A DNA stretch of 36,790 nt from Rhodospirillaceae bacterium (GTDB lineage: Bacteria; Pseudomonadota; Alphaproteobacteria; JAEULC01). Below are positions 1 to 7,753 of the stretch, piece by piece (within the stretch, counting starts at the first letter, position 1; each line of letters begins with the position of its first letter). Under the pieces are notes generated by a model. That model saw only the letters and a list, made by a program, of their open reading frames with translations, was not told the origin of the DNA and did not search any database. The translations under genes were made by a program, and so were the position numbers. The DNA lies in NCBI GenBank assembly GCA_023266845.1, contig JAHFPH010000019.1, positions 1-36,790 of the forward strand, in the 5' to 3' direction.

Positions 1-787
1 ATGTCACAAGACCACCAGCGTCCGCGAATTCCCTTAAATGAAATATCGACGGCAGGCGGTTCTTTGCCGCAAGCTCCGCGAGCCGATTTAGATTCGTCAC
101 GAATACCGGGTCTGGCATGATGGCAAGAGCGCCGGCGCGCGCCTTGGTCGCTTCTTCGAACGCTTTGTCGAAATCGTCGGGACTCCGTATCTCCAGCGAA
201 TGAAGCTGGACTCCCAACTGCCGTGCCGGGAGCTGAATTTCTCTCCAACTGACTGTGGAGCTTCCGTCCTGCGGATTCCAGAGCACAGCCACACGGGAGA
301 GTTGGGGATCAATTTCTCTGAGCAGACCCAACCGTTTTCCAGCCAGCTCCGGGGCTATTTGGGACAACCCCGTGATGTTGCCGCCGGGCCGCGCCAAATT
401 CTCAACCAGCCCGGTTGCAACAGGATCACCCGCAGACGCCATAACGATAGGGATGTCCTTAGTCGCGTGTTTGGCAGCCAGAGCATCGGCAGTAACGGCA
501 GTGACGATGATGTCTACCTTGAGACGGACGAGATCGGCTGCGAGGTCAGGGAGGCGATCGTGTCGACCCTCCGCATATCGGTACTCGATGCCGATGGTCT
601 TTCCCTCAATCCATCCGAGGTCGCGGAGACCTTGCAGGAATGCCTGGTGCCAGAGCGCGGTGGCGGAAGGAGAAAACGGCGATAGAAGTCCTATCTGGGG
701 AATTTTCACCGGCTGCTGCGCGCCGAGCGGCGCCGGCCAAGCCGCCGCCGCGCCGCCGAACAGCGTGAGGAACTCGCGCCGTCTCAT
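1..787 (-). CDS. ABC transporter substrate-binding protein (ABC_sub_bind family), N-terminal part; 3' end off the window
   Basis: This open frame is absent from the ORF track because it leaves the left edge. Translating the complement from ATG at 787 gives MRRREFLTLFGGAAAAWP, a secretion signal, followed by mature sequence starting near QQPVKIPQIG. Later segments such as GYxEGKTIGIEYR-like 'LGWIEGKTIGIEYRYAEG', 'DIIVTAVTADAL' and 'LARPGGNITGLSQ' are typical of the ABC_sub_bind (PF04392) periplasmic binding proteins that abound in Bradyrhizobium-like genomes. About 262 of an expected ~320-330 residues are present. Start 787 is chosen because AAGGGGAAGGG lies just upstream; an in-frame ATG at 811 has no ribosome site. 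The substrate is not known for most of the family. No permease or ATPase gene is visible. By eye its base composition is less GC-rich than the neighbours, which may indicate transfer. Confidence 0.85.
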   Translation of the reverse strand, partial: MRRREFLTLFGGAAAAWPAPLGAQQPVKIPQIGLLSPFSPSATALWHQAFLQGLRDLGWIEGKTIGIEYRYAEGRHDRLPDLAADLVRLKVDIIVTAVTADALAAKHATKDIPIVMASAGDPVATGLVENLARPGGNITGLSQIAPELAGKRLGLLREIDPQLSRVAVLWNPQDGSSTVSWREIQLPARQLGVQLHSLEIRSPDDFDKAFEEATKARAGALAIMPDPVFVTNLNRLAELAAKNRLPSIFHLREFADAGGLVT

Positions 788-1066
788 CCCTTCCCCTTGG
801 CCAAGGGCCATGCCAAACGATGGCGCAAAATCTAGCAGATCGCTTCTTCCCCCGTCTGTGCAGAAACGCACTGCCGGGCAGACCGGCCGCCACGGGCCTA
901 TCGCCACTTGTGGCACATTTCGGTTCTGGTGTTTGGCTCCGTGTAAGGGCCGCTTGCCACCCTAAATGCGGAAGCCCGCGGGCTGCGGGCGCAGCGGCTT
1001 ATGAGTTCACGCCCTGGCCGGCGCAGCCGCTGCGTCGCACAAGGATTCGCTTGGCTCTGGCCCGCC
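788..1066. other. intergenic region with two hairpins downstream of the aminotransferase
   Basis: About 280 bases without a convincing gene. Two GC-rich inverted repeats lie here: GCCCGC/GCGGGC at about 974-990, and a perfect 9-bp pair CGCAGCGGC/GCCGCTGCG at 990-998 and 1026-1034. They follow the stop of the minus-strand aminotransferase, so they could help terminate its transcript. No T-run follows either stem, so I do not call an intrinsic terminator. The part near 812-900 should contain the promoter of the leftmost gene, but no clear boxes were seen. Confidence 0.35.
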
Positions 1067-2284
1067 TCAGCGCAGCTCCGGCCCGATCCGCCGCATGGCC
1101 TCCGACAGGAGCTCGGGCGCGTTGGCGAAGCACAGGCGCACACAGCCCTCGCCGCCCGGGCCGAATGCCGCGCCCGGCGCCAGGCCCACGTCGGTCTTGA
1201 GCAACAGTTCCTTGCAGAACTGCACCGTGTCCGTCACGCCGTCGACCTTGAAGAACGCGTAGAACGCGGCCTCGGGCCGGGTCATGGTGACGCGCGGCGC
1301 GGCCGAGAGCGCCTGGAACACCAGCTCGCGGCCGACGCGGCAGCGCTCGACCATCTGTTTCACGAAATCCTCGCCCTGTTCGATCGCCGCCAGCGCGCCG
1401 TATTGCAGGAACGGCGTGGTGCCGCTGGTGTTGAATTCGACCACTTTGCTGAGCGCGTCCATCAGGCGCTGCGGCACGGTCAGCCAGCCGAGGCGCCAGC
1501 CGGTCATCGCCCAGGGCTTGGAGAAGCTGTTGACCACCACCAGGTCGTCGGCTGGCTCGGCGAGGCTCAGGAACGACGGCGCGGCCGGTCGGCCGTCGTA
1601 CATGAAGCGCGCGTAAACCTCGTCGGCGATCAGCCAGATGCCGCGCTTGCGGCAGAATTCGAGCACGCGGCGCTGCTGGTCTTGGCTCATCACCCATCCG
1701 GTCGGATTGCCCGGGCTGTTGACGAATAGCGCCCGGGTGCGCGGGCCGCAGGCGGCGAACAGCCTATCCAGGTCCAGCCGCCAGCCATGCTCGTCCATCG
1801 CCAGCGCCACCGGTCTGGGCACCGCGCCCATGATGCGCGCCGCGGCGAAGATGTTGGGCCAGACCGGCGTCACCGTCACGATCTCGTCGCCCGCGTCCAG
1901 CAGGCACTCCATCACCATCATCAGGCCGTTCATGCCGGCCGAGGTGACCATGATGCGGTCCACCGTCACGGGCTCGGGCCGGTCGGGGGTGGCGTAAAGC
2001 CGGTTGGTGTAACGCGCCAGCGCCTCGCGCAGCTTCGGCTCGCCGCGCTTGTGCGAGTAGAAGGTATGGCCTTCCTCGAGCGCCCGCGTGGCCGCGTCGC
2101 GGACCACCTTGGGCGTCGCCATATCCGATTCGCCCACCCACAGCGGAATCAGGTTCTTGCGGCCGAAGCCGAGCTGCCAAACCTCGACGATCTTGGATTC
2201 TTCCAGATCGCCGATTGGGCCGCGTATCTTGGCGGAAACGCGTATCTTGTCGGAAACGCGGGGCGCTGACGGCGCGATTGTCAC
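1067..2284 (-). CDS. pyridoxal-phosphate-dependent aminotransferase (class I/II, fold type I)
   Basis: A PLP-dependent transaminase of the aspartate aminotransferase superfamily. Visible landmarks, numbered on the 414-aa track ORF, are NSPGNPTGW (~198-206), the Asp of IADEVY (~230) that contacts the pyridine nitrogen, the Schiff-base Lys in NSFSKPWAMTGWRLGW (Lys265), and a C-terminal Arg in GCVRLCFAN that should bind the substrate carboxylate. The track starts at a GTG at 2311. I prefer the in-frame GTG at 2284 because AAGGA sits nine bases upstream of it, whereas 2311 has no clear ribosome site. This gives about 405 residues, normal for the family. The amino-acid substrate cannot be read from the sequence, and nearby genes do not point to a pathway. 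The gene stands alone, divergent from the secreted protein at 2611. Confidence 0.9.
   Translation of the reverse strand: MTIAPSAPRVSDKIRVSAKIRGPIGDLEESKIVEVWQLGFGRKNLIPLWVGESDMATPKVVRDAATRALEEGHTFYSHKRGEPKLREALARYTNRLYATPDRPEPVTVDRIMVTSAGMNGLMMVMECLLDAGDEIVTVTPVWPNIFAAARIMGAVPRPVALAMDEHGWRLDLDRLFAACGPRTRALFVNSPGNPTGWVMSQDQQRRVLEFCRKRGIWLIADEVYARFMYDGRPAAPSFLSLAEPADDLVVVNSFSKPWAMTGWRLGWLTVPQRLMDALSKVVEFNTSGTTPFLQYGALAAIEQGEDFVKQMVERCRVGRELVFQALSAAPRVTMTRPEAAFYAFFKVDGVTDTVQFCKELLLKTDVGLAPGAAFGPGGEGCVRLCFANAPELLSEAMRRIGPELR
2223..2258. repeat. 18-bp tandem repeat in the 5' coding region of the aminotransferase
   Basis: Two adjacent 18-bp units, 2223-2240 and 2241-2258, differ at one base (CGTATCTTGGCGGAAACG and CGTATCTTGTCGGAAACG). 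On the minus strand they encode VSDKIR followed by VSAKIR, in frame, so the enzyme has a duplicated six-residue segment before its conserved core. Confidence 0.8.
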
Positions 2285-2476
2285 GGGAATCGTTCCTTTG
2301 TCCGGGGGCACAGTCGGGCGGCCAAAATGGCAAGAGGCCGTAGCCGTATCAAGGCGGGACTTCCCGGGTCAACCCACACATGCGTTCGGCGCACGGCAGC
2401 CGGTACCAGCCCGGCCACAGGGCCGCCGAGCCGCGAGGACGTTTTGCGGGCGCTTGAGAACACGACTCCGATATTC

Positions 2477-2507
2477 TTGGCATAAATCTCTTTTAAGCGT
2501 TATTTAA
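2477..2507 (+). promoter_or_regulatory. candidate sigma-70-type promoter upstream of the secreted protein gene
   Basis: TTGGCA at 2477-2482 is followed after 17 bases by TTATTT, or after 18 by TATTTA, within an unusually AT-rich patch (about 2470-2515) of an otherwise GC-rich region. It lies about 100 bases upstream of the ATG at 2611. The -10 match is weak. Confidence 0.3.
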
Positions 2508-2610
2508 CAACAGGTTACGACTTAGCGCGGGGTGATGGGCGTCACAGCGCCATAAATTCGACTGGCTTATGCTGTCGACTATGGAATGCGGCGAACGCCA
2601 GGAGGCGGCT

Positions 2611-3114
2611 ATGGAACGGATGCAAGGAAACGGCATCATCGGCGCGATAACGGCGGGGTTTATGGCCCTGGCGGTCGTGATCGTTCTATTGCCGGCTTCG
2701 GCCGACGCCCAGACGGTTAACACCCCGGGCGGCACGGTCGTGACGCCGCCAAAGCCGCCGGCGCCGCAGCCCGATTTCAACCGGCTGACCGGCTACCCGA
2801 ACTATCTCGGCATCTACAATCCCGACGATGAATTCCCGGGCAGTGGCGACAAGGAACCGCGAACGCGCGACAAGCATCCCAAGCCGCTCGGCCATACCGA
2901 TCTGACCCATCTCGAGGCCGTGCCAACGCTGGGCGCGCTGATGGCGCCCAACGGCATCCCCGCGGTCACGCCCGAGCCCAAGAAGCTGTCGGTGCTGCAT
3001 AAGCTCGAGAATCGCCTGCCGCTGATGGCCGCGACCGGCCCGGCCGAGACGCCGGCCGCCGACGGGCGCAGCGCCGCCCTGGCGGCGCTCGACAACGCCC
3101 ACCCGATCTTCTAA
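2611..3114 (+). CDS. secreted or periplasmic protein of unknown function
   Basis: I do not recognise this protein. The start ATG at 2611 is preferred over the track start at 2569 because AGGAGG lies five bases before it (2600-2605). The 167-residue product begins MERMQGNGIIGAI, has a hydrophobic stretch to about residue 29 and a likely signal-peptidase site at ASADA|Q, so it should be exported. The mature part opens with a proline-rich linker (VTPPKPPAPQPD, about 43-54), followed by a polar region with YPNYLGIYNPDDEFPG and a charged segment. The C-terminus is low-complexity and Ala-rich, ending NAHPIF. It has no cysteines and no repeats. It sits alone between the divergent aminotransferase and the SH3b protein. 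The stop codon lies inside a 23-bp tandem duplication. Confidence 0.65.
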   Translation: MERMQGNGIIGAITAGFMALAVVIVLLPASADAQTVNTPGGTVVTPPKPPAPQPDFNRLTGYPNYLGIYNPDDEFPGSGDKEPRTRDKHPKPLGHTDLTHLEAVPTLGALMAPNGIPAVTPEPKKLSVLHKLENRLPLMAATGPAETPAADGRSAALAALDNAHPIF

Positions 3115-3153
3115 GCGGCCGCCCCGCCGCCTTCTAAGCGGCCGCCCCGCCGC
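3108..3153. repeat. 23-bp perfect tandem duplication spanning a stop codon
   Basis: The unit CTTCTAAGCGGCCGCCCCGC plus CGC occurs twice without mismatch at 3108-3130 and 3131-3153. The first copy carries the last codons and TAA stop of the secreted protein gene; the second copy lies in the untranslated 3' flank. It looks like a recent slippage or duplication event. Confidence 0.9.
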
Positions 3154-3518
3154 CGATTCGCAAGCGCCCGGCGCGGTTTTCCTCGACAGCGCCACGGCGC
3201 GGCCCCGCGATTGCCACAAATCCGCCGCTGAATCGAATCGTCCGGCTTGGCTTTGGGCGCGCGGGGCGGAGGGGCATCGCCGCGCCCGCTTGCGGCGCGC
3301 CCGGGGCTTGGCTAGAAAGGGCCGCCCGAGATTTAGAGAGGGACTGCCCGAGAATAAACGGCATCGGCGTCGGTCGAGTTTCGTGCGATGCCATGCTGCA
3401 ACCCGTGCCCGGGGCGATGCTCGTCGGCGCTCATGGCAACCGCCCAGCGGCACATGCTTAACCCTTAACCCGCGTCCCGCATCGGCGCGGGCCACATCCA
3501 GGAAACGGAGTATCGCCA
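3154..3518. other. intergenic region upstream of the SH3b protein gene; no gene seen
   Basis: About 365 bases of GC-rich sequence with only short, low-quality ORFs. It holds a short CTTAACCCTTAACCC direct repeat near 3458-3472, a CCCGC/GCGGG inverted repeat near 3476-3491, and the ribosome site GGAAACGGAG before the gene at 3519. No confident promoter or RNA gene was found. Confidence 0.4.
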
Positions 3519-3833
3519 ATGAAGTTCGTTCGCGTTTTCGCCCCGGTCGCGCTGGCGGCCGTGCTCGCCTACGGCGTTCCGGCCTCCGCCGTGACGCTGC
3601 AACGCAGCCTCGACGTCCAGGTGGCCGAGATCGTCGCCGCCAAGGCCGGCGACACGGTGACCGTGACGTCCAAGACCGCCAATCTGCGCAGCGGGCCCAG
3701 CACCAAGACCAAGAAGATCGCCGCGATGGCGCAGGGCACCAAGCTGCAGGTCAGCGAAGTGACCAAGGACGGCTGGCTCAAGGTCAAGGGCCCGGCCGGC
3801 GACGGCTATGTCTATGCCAAGCTGGTGAAGTAA
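3519..3833 (+). CDS. small exported bacterial SH3-domain (SH3b) protein
   Basis: A 104-residue protein with a signal peptide (MKFVRVFAPVALAAVLAYG, predicted cleavage after PASA at residue 24) and one bacterial SH3 domain over about residues 45-104. The family pattern is clear: TANLRSGPSTKTKKIAAMAQGTKL, then DGWLKVKG, then GYVYAKLVK. SH3b domains usually bind peptidoglycan or act as adaptors in the periplasm. With no attached enzyme domain, this is probably a cell-wall-binding or scaffolding protein. GGAAACGGAG upstream supports the ATG at 3519. Its relation to the next gene, pgi, 100 bases downstream, is unclear. Confidence 0.8.
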   Translation: MKFVRVFAPVALAAVLAYGVPASAVTLQRSLDVQVAEIVAAKAGDTVTVTSKTANLRSGPSTKTKKIAAMAQGTKLQVSEVTKDGWLKVKGPAGDGYVYAKLVK

Positions 3834-3934
3834 CCGGCCGCGCGAGGATGACCGAAGCCGCGTCCGAAGCGATGCGGCCGGATTTCGTGGTCGGCGGCCG
3901 GTGACGGCCGCCGATTGCATTTCGGGGGGATGGC

Positions 3935-5602
3935 TTGCCGGTCAAGCGTAGAGCGGCGAAACCCGTATCCGCCGGCGCGGACGCGGCCTGGGCCGCGCTC
4001 GAAAAGCATCGCGCGCGGATGGCGAACCGGCACATGCGCGCGCTGTTCGCCGGCGATCCCGGCCGCGCCGGGCGGTTCACGCTTAGGCTCGGCGATCTGC
4101 TGCTCGACTATTCCAAGAACCGCGTCACGCCCGAAACCATGGAGCTGCTGCTGGCGCTGGCCCGGGCGGCGGATGTCGCTGTTTGGCGCAAGCGTATGTT
4201 TGCCGGCGAAAGGATCAACACCACCGAGAACCGCGCCGTGCTGCACGTGGCGCTGCGCAACCGCGCGAGCACGCCGATCCGCGTGGACGGTAAAGATGTG
4301 ATGCCGGCGGTCAACGCCGTGCTGAAGCGCATGGGCGATTTCGTAGGGTCCGTGCGCGGCGGCGACTGGAAGGGCGCCACCGGCCAGCGCATCGCCGACA
4401 TCGTGAATATCGGCATTGGTGGATCGGATCTCGGCCCCGCGATGGCGGTCGAGGCCTTGCCTTCCTACCGCCAAAAGGGCCTGCGCGCGCATTTCGTCTC
4501 GAACGTCGACGGGGCCGAGATCGCGCGCACCCTCCAGCGCCTCGATCCGGCGCGCGCGCTATTCATCGTCGCCTCCAAGACCTTCACCACGCAAGAGACG
4601 ATGACCAACGCCGCCACGGCCCGCGCTTGGCTAGTGGAAAGCTTAGGTGAAAACTCGGTGGCCAAGCATTTCGTCGCGGTTTCGACCAACGTCAGGGCGG
4701 TGAAGGAATTCGGCATCGACCCCGCCGCCATGTTCGAGTTCTGGGACTGGGTCGGCGGGCGATACTCGATGTGGTCCGCGGTGGGCCTGTCGATCGCGCT
4801 GGCCCTGGGCATGGACCGGTTCAAGGAGATGCTCGACGGCGCGCACGCGATGGACCTGCATTTCCGCGACGCGCCCCTGGAAAAGAACCTACCCGTGGCG
4901 CTGGCCCTGGTCGGCATCTGGAACGCGAATTTCTTGGGCGCCGAGGCGCTCGCCATCCTGCCCTACGACCAGGGGCTGTGGCGCCTGCCTTCTTATCTGC
5001 AACAGGCCGACATGGAGAGCAACGGCAAGTCGGCGACGCGCAACGGCAAGCCGGTCGCGCACGGCACCGGCCCGGTGGTGTTCGGCCAGCCCGGCACCAA
5101 CGGCCAGCACGCCTTCTATCAGTTGCTGCACCAGGGCACGCGGCTGGTGGCGTGCGATTTCATCGCGCCCGCCGAAAGCCAATACCCAACAGGCCGGCAC
5201 CACGCCCTGCTGCTCGCCAATTTCCTGGCGCAGAGCGAGGCGTTGATGCTCGGCAAAACCGAGAAAGAGGCGCGTGTGGAGCTGTCGAAAGCGGGCATGA
5301 AGGGCCCAGCGCTGGAAGCGCTTCTTCCACACAAAGTGTTCCCCGGCAACCGGCCGTCCAACACGATCCTGATCAAGCGCTTGGACCCGCGCGCGCTCGG
5401 CATGCTGATAGCGCTCTACGAGCACAAGATTTTCGTGCAAGGCGTAGTCTGGGGCGTGAACTCGTTCGATCAGTGGGGCGTCGAGCTGGGTAAGGAATTG
5501 GCCGGCAAAATCCTGCCCGCGCTCGAAGGCGCCAAGCCCGGCAAGCACGATTCATCGACCCTGCAACTGCTCAAGCAGGCGCGGGAGTGGATGAAGGGGT
5601 AG
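3935..5602 (+). CDS. pgi: glucose-6-phosphate isomerase
   Basis: Interconverts glucose 6-phosphate and fructose 6-phosphate in the cytoplasm. The 555-residue length matches the bacterial family. Both PGI signature regions are present: [14 protein letters not shown] (~271-284) and [14 protein letters not shown] (~511-524). Substrate-phosphate contacts appear in [11 protein letters not shown] (~158-168) and [11 protein letters not shown] (~212-222). Likely catalytic residues, by analogy with the E. coli enzyme, are Glu361 in [10 protein letters not shown], His392 in [13 protein letters not shown] and Lys520. The start is a TTG at 3935 preceded by GGGGGGA (3924-3930); no better ATG lies nearby. 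The gene converges with eda, separated only by a palindromic repeat. Pairing with the KDG enzymes fits Entner-Doudoroff-type sugar metabolism, though zwf, pgl and edd are not in the window. Confidence 0.97.
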   Translation: MPVKRRAAKPVSAGADAAWAALEKHRARMANRHMRALFAGDPGRAGRFTLRLGDLLLDYSKNRVTPETMELLLALARAADVAVWRKRMFAGERINTTENRAVLHVALRNRASTPIRVDGKDVMPAVNAVLKRMGDFVGSVRGGDWKGATGQRIADIVNIGIGGSDLGPAMAVEALPSYRQKGLRAHFVSNVDGAEIARTLQRLDPARALFIVASKTFTTQETMTNAATARAWLVESLGENSVAKHFVAVSTNVRAVKEFGIDPAAMFEFWDWVGGRYSMWSAVGLSIALALGMDRFKEMLDGAHAMDLHFRDAPLEKNLPVALALVGIWNANFLGAEALAILPYDQGLWRLPSYLQQADMESNGKSATRNGKPVAHGTGPVVFGQPGTNGQHAFYQLLHQGTRLVACDFIAPAESQYPTGRHHALLLANFLAQSEALMLGKTEKEARVELSKAGMKGPALEALLPHKVFPGNRPSNTILIKRLDPRALGMLIALYEHKIFVQGVVWGVNSFDQWGVELGKELAGKILPALEGAKPGKHDSSTLQLLKQAREWMKG

Positions 5603-5612
5603 GGCCTCTCAA

Positions 5613-5730
5613 GAAAAGTAACCACAGAGACACAGAGACACAGGGAGAAACGTGGATATGCGCGGCCCGGGGGCCGCGCGTGAGAACCGTCTTCTCGGCG
5701 CCTCTGTGTCTCTGTGGTGAATCTTTTCTA
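5613..5730 (-). repeat. composite palindromic intergenic element, copy A (CACAGAG arms)
   Basis: Between convergent pgi and eda. The left arm AAAAGTAACCACAGAGACAC and the right arm, whose complement reads AAAAGATTCACCACAGAGAC, pair over about 25-30 bases. Both arms consist of repeated CACAGAGA units. A second, inner GC hairpin, GCGCGGCC-CGGG-GGCCGCGC, occupies 5660-5679. The right end coincides with the TAG stop of eda (5728-5730). Compared with copies B and C this copy is inverted. It could act as a bidirectional terminator and RNA end for both genes, but lacks a canonical T-run. Confidence 0.85.
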
Positions 5731-6369
5731 TTGCCCCACCAACGCCCGCATTTTTCGCGCGCGTTCGGCGATCCTGTCCCATTGGCCGGCGTTCATTTCG
5801 GCCGGCGGCGTCACCATCGAGCTGCCGATCGCCACCACGTTGGGCTGCGAAAGGTAGTCGCGCGCGTTTCCCTCGGTGATGCCGCCCGTGGGACAGAACA
5901 GAAGGTCGGGCAGGGGGCCGTACAGCGCCTTCAGGGCGGGAATCCCGCCGCTTTGTTCCGCGGGAAAGAATTTCAGCACGTGGAACCCCGCGGCGCGGGC
6001 CTGCATCGCCTCGGCGGCGGTCCCGACGCCGGGAATGAAGGGCAGGGCGCCCGGGGTGGATGCCGCTTTCAGCAGATCGGGAGTGAAGCCGGGCGAAAAA
6101 GCGAAGCGCGCGCCGGCTTTATGCGCGCGGGCAAGATCGCCGGGCTCCAGCACCGTGCCGACGCCGGGAAGCGCGTCCGGCACGTCGCGCGCGATGGCTT
6201 CGATCGCGCCCAGCGCCGCTTTGGTTCTGAGCGTGATCTCGATCGCCGGCAACCCGCCCCGGACCAGCGCGCGCGCCAGTTTTGGCCCGTCCTCCGCTCG
6301 TTCGATAGTCACGACCGGCACGAAGCGCGCGCGGCGCAGAACGGCTGCGATATCGGATTTTTTGTCCAT
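5728..6369 (-). CDS. eda: 2-dehydro-3-deoxy-phosphogluconate (KDPG) aldolase
   Basis: Cleaves KDPG to pyruvate and glyceraldehyde 3-phosphate, the last step of the Entner-Doudoroff pathway and of uronate breakdown. The 213-residue length is typical. Motifs seen are the catalytic Glu in PAIEITLRT (Glu44), PGVGTVLEP, FSPGFTPDLL, the Schiff-base Lys in HVLKFFPAE (Lys133) and the phosphate-binding FCPTGGI. It follows kdgK by 12 bases and is the last gene of the terC-usp-kdgK-eda operon. Its TAG stop is the first base triplet of palindromic element A. Confidence 0.96.
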   Translation of the reverse strand: MDKKSDIAAVLRRARFVPVVTIERAEDGPKLARALVRGGLPAIEITLRTKAALGAIEAIARDVPDALPGVGTVLEPGDLARAHKAGARFAFSPGFTPDLLKAASTPGALPFIPGVGTAAEAMQARAAGFHVLKFFPAEQSGGIPALKALYGPLPDLLFCPTGGITEGNARDYLSQPNVVAIGSSMVTPPAEMNAGQWDRIAERARKMRALVGQ

Positions 6370-6381
6370 CGGTCTTTCCCT

Positions 6382-7314
6382 TCAGATCGCCGCCGGCATG
6401 GCATGGCGCGGGATGATCGCGCCGGGATGCTGGATCACCGCGGCGGCGAGGCGATGCCCGGCGCGCGCCGCGTCGGCGGGCGAGGCGCCGGCCTGGCGCG
6501 CCGCCAGATACGCGGCATTGAAGGAATCGCCCGCCGCCGTGGTGTCGCGCGGCCGGGGTTGCGCCTCGGGCGCGATCGTCATGGGCTTCGCGCCCGCGAC
6601 GATCAGCACGACCGGCTCCGGCCCGTTCTTCACCACCACCTCCGCCGGGCCAAGTGCCGCGACGCGCTTGGCGGTATCGCTCGGCGAGCCATCGCTCCAT
6701 AGCGCGCGCTCGTCGTCGAAGCTCAGCAGCGCGATGTCGGCGCGTTTCATCAGCTCGCCCATCGCCGTGCGCGCGGCGCCGGCATCGGGCCAGTTGCGCG
6801 GGCGGTAATTGCTGTCGAAGGCCACGCGCCCGCCGCGCCTGCGCACTTCATCCAGCGCGCCGATCAACGCCGCGCGGCCATCGTCGCCGTAAAGCGACAG
6901 GCTGATGCCCGACAGGTAGACCAGCGCGTAGCCCGCGATATCCGCCAGCAGCCCGGCCGTGTCGTCCAGCTTGAACAGCTCGCGCGCCGGCGCGCGGTCG
7001 CGCCAGTAATGGAAGCAGCGCTCGCCCCTGGCGTCGGTCTCGATCAGATGCAACCCAGGCAGGCGGCCGGGCAGGCGGCGCACCTTGTCCACGCCCACGC
7101 CCTCTTCGGCCCAGGCGGCGATCATGCGCTGGCTATAGGGATCGTCCCCCATGGCGGTCAGGTAATCGACCTTCATGCCCAGGCGCGCCATGTAGACGGC
7201 GGTGTTCAGCGTGTCGCCGCCCATGCCCAGCGCGTACAAGCCCTCTTCGCGCGGCGCGAGCTCGATCATGCATTCGCCGATCGACGCGGCGCGCGCCAGG
7301 TCGGTCAACGGCAT
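6382..7314 (-). CDS. kdgK: 2-keto-3-deoxygluconate kinase (PfkB family)
   Basis: Phosphorylates KDG to KDPG, the substrate of the adjacent eda product. The 310-residue protein has the ribokinase/PfkB fold signatures: an N-terminal GECMIEL and MGGDTLNTAVYMARLG (~31-46) that bind the sugar, FDSNYRPRNW (~166-175), and the C-terminal DTTAAGDSFNAAYLA (257-271), where Asp263 is the likely catalytic base. The sugar specificity is inferred mainly from its pairing with eda. Four bases separate it from the upstream usp gene and twelve from eda, so cotranscription is likely. A related sugar kinase specificity cannot be fully excluded. Confidence 0.9.
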   Translation of the reverse strand: MPLTDLARAASIGECMIELAPREEGLYALGMGGDTLNTAVYMARLGMKVDYLTAMGDDPYSQRMIAAWAEEGVGVDKVRRLPGRLPGLHLIETDARGERCFHYWRDRAPARELFKLDDTAGLLADIAGYALVYLSGISLSLYGDDGRAALIGALDEVRRRGGRVAFDSNYRPRNWPDAGAARTAMGELMKRADIALLSFDDERALWSDGSPSDTAKRVAALGPAEVVVKNGPEPVVLIVAGAKPMTIAPEAQPRPRDTTAAGDSFNAAYLAARQAGASPADAARAGHRLAAAVIQHPGAIIPRHAMPAAI

Positions 7315-7318
7315 CGGG

Positions 7319-7753
7319 CTATTTCACCAGCGTCACCGGCACCGGGGCGTGGCGGATCACCGCGTTGGCGACCGAGCCCAGCAACAGGCCCAGCGCCGAT
7401 CCCAGGCCGCGCGTGCCCATGACGATCTGGCCGCAGCCCAGTTGCTTGGCGAAGGCGGCGATCACCTCGGCCGGGTTGCCGACGCCGATATGGTGGGCGT
7501 ATGGCACGCCAGCCTTCTTGGCCGCCTCGATCGCCGCGCCCAGCACCTTCATGCCTTCGGCGCGGTGGAAATCCTTGATCTCGGCCTTGTTGACGAAGGC
7601 CGATACCGCGCCGCCGACGCCGGGCTGTGCGTTGACCAGCTCTAGCCGCGCGCCGGGCGCGGCCTTGGCGAGGTTGAGCGCGAAGTCCAGCGCGCGAGCC
7701 GCGTTCGCCGACCCGTCGATCGGAACCAGAATGCAAATCGGCTGCCCGGTCAT
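7319..7753 (-). CDS. universal stress protein, UspA family
   Basis: A 144-residue single-domain Usp. The track shows this frame only inside a longer 506-aa ORF, but the natural start is MTGQPICILVPIDGS at 7753, whose ATG overlaps the terC stop (ATGA). Features are the N-terminal beta strand ending in VPIDGSANAARALDFA and the nucleotide-binding signature G-T-R-G-L-G-x8-G-S-V, here MGTRGLGSALGLLLGSVANAV, followed by the C-terminal strand VPVTLVK. This places it in the ATP-binding Usp subgroup. Location in one operon with a TerC protein and the KDG genes suggests a role under metal or nutrient stress; that is inference. Confidence 0.92.
   Translation of the reverse strand: MTGQPICILVPIDGSANAARALDFALNLAKAAPGARLELVNAQPGVGGAVSAFVNKAEIKDFHRAEGMKVLGAAIEAAKKAGVPYAHHIGVGNPAEVIAAFAKQLGCGQIVMGTRGLGSALGLLLGSVANAVIRHAPVPVTLVK

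Noticed and set aside
990-1034. Rho-independent terminator after the aminotransferase
   Set aside because: The stem is perfect but the loop is 27 bases and there is no T-run on either strand.
5613-5650. CACAGAG tandem units as a CRISPR or microsatellite
   Set aside because: Units are contiguous without spacers and are mirrored in the opposite arm of a palindrome, so they are arms of an inverted repeat.
5587-6702. 371-aa plus-strand ORF running through the palindrome and antisense to eda/kdgK
   Set aside because: Reads through the repeat and two well-supported minus-strand genes; Arg/Gly-rich shadow product.
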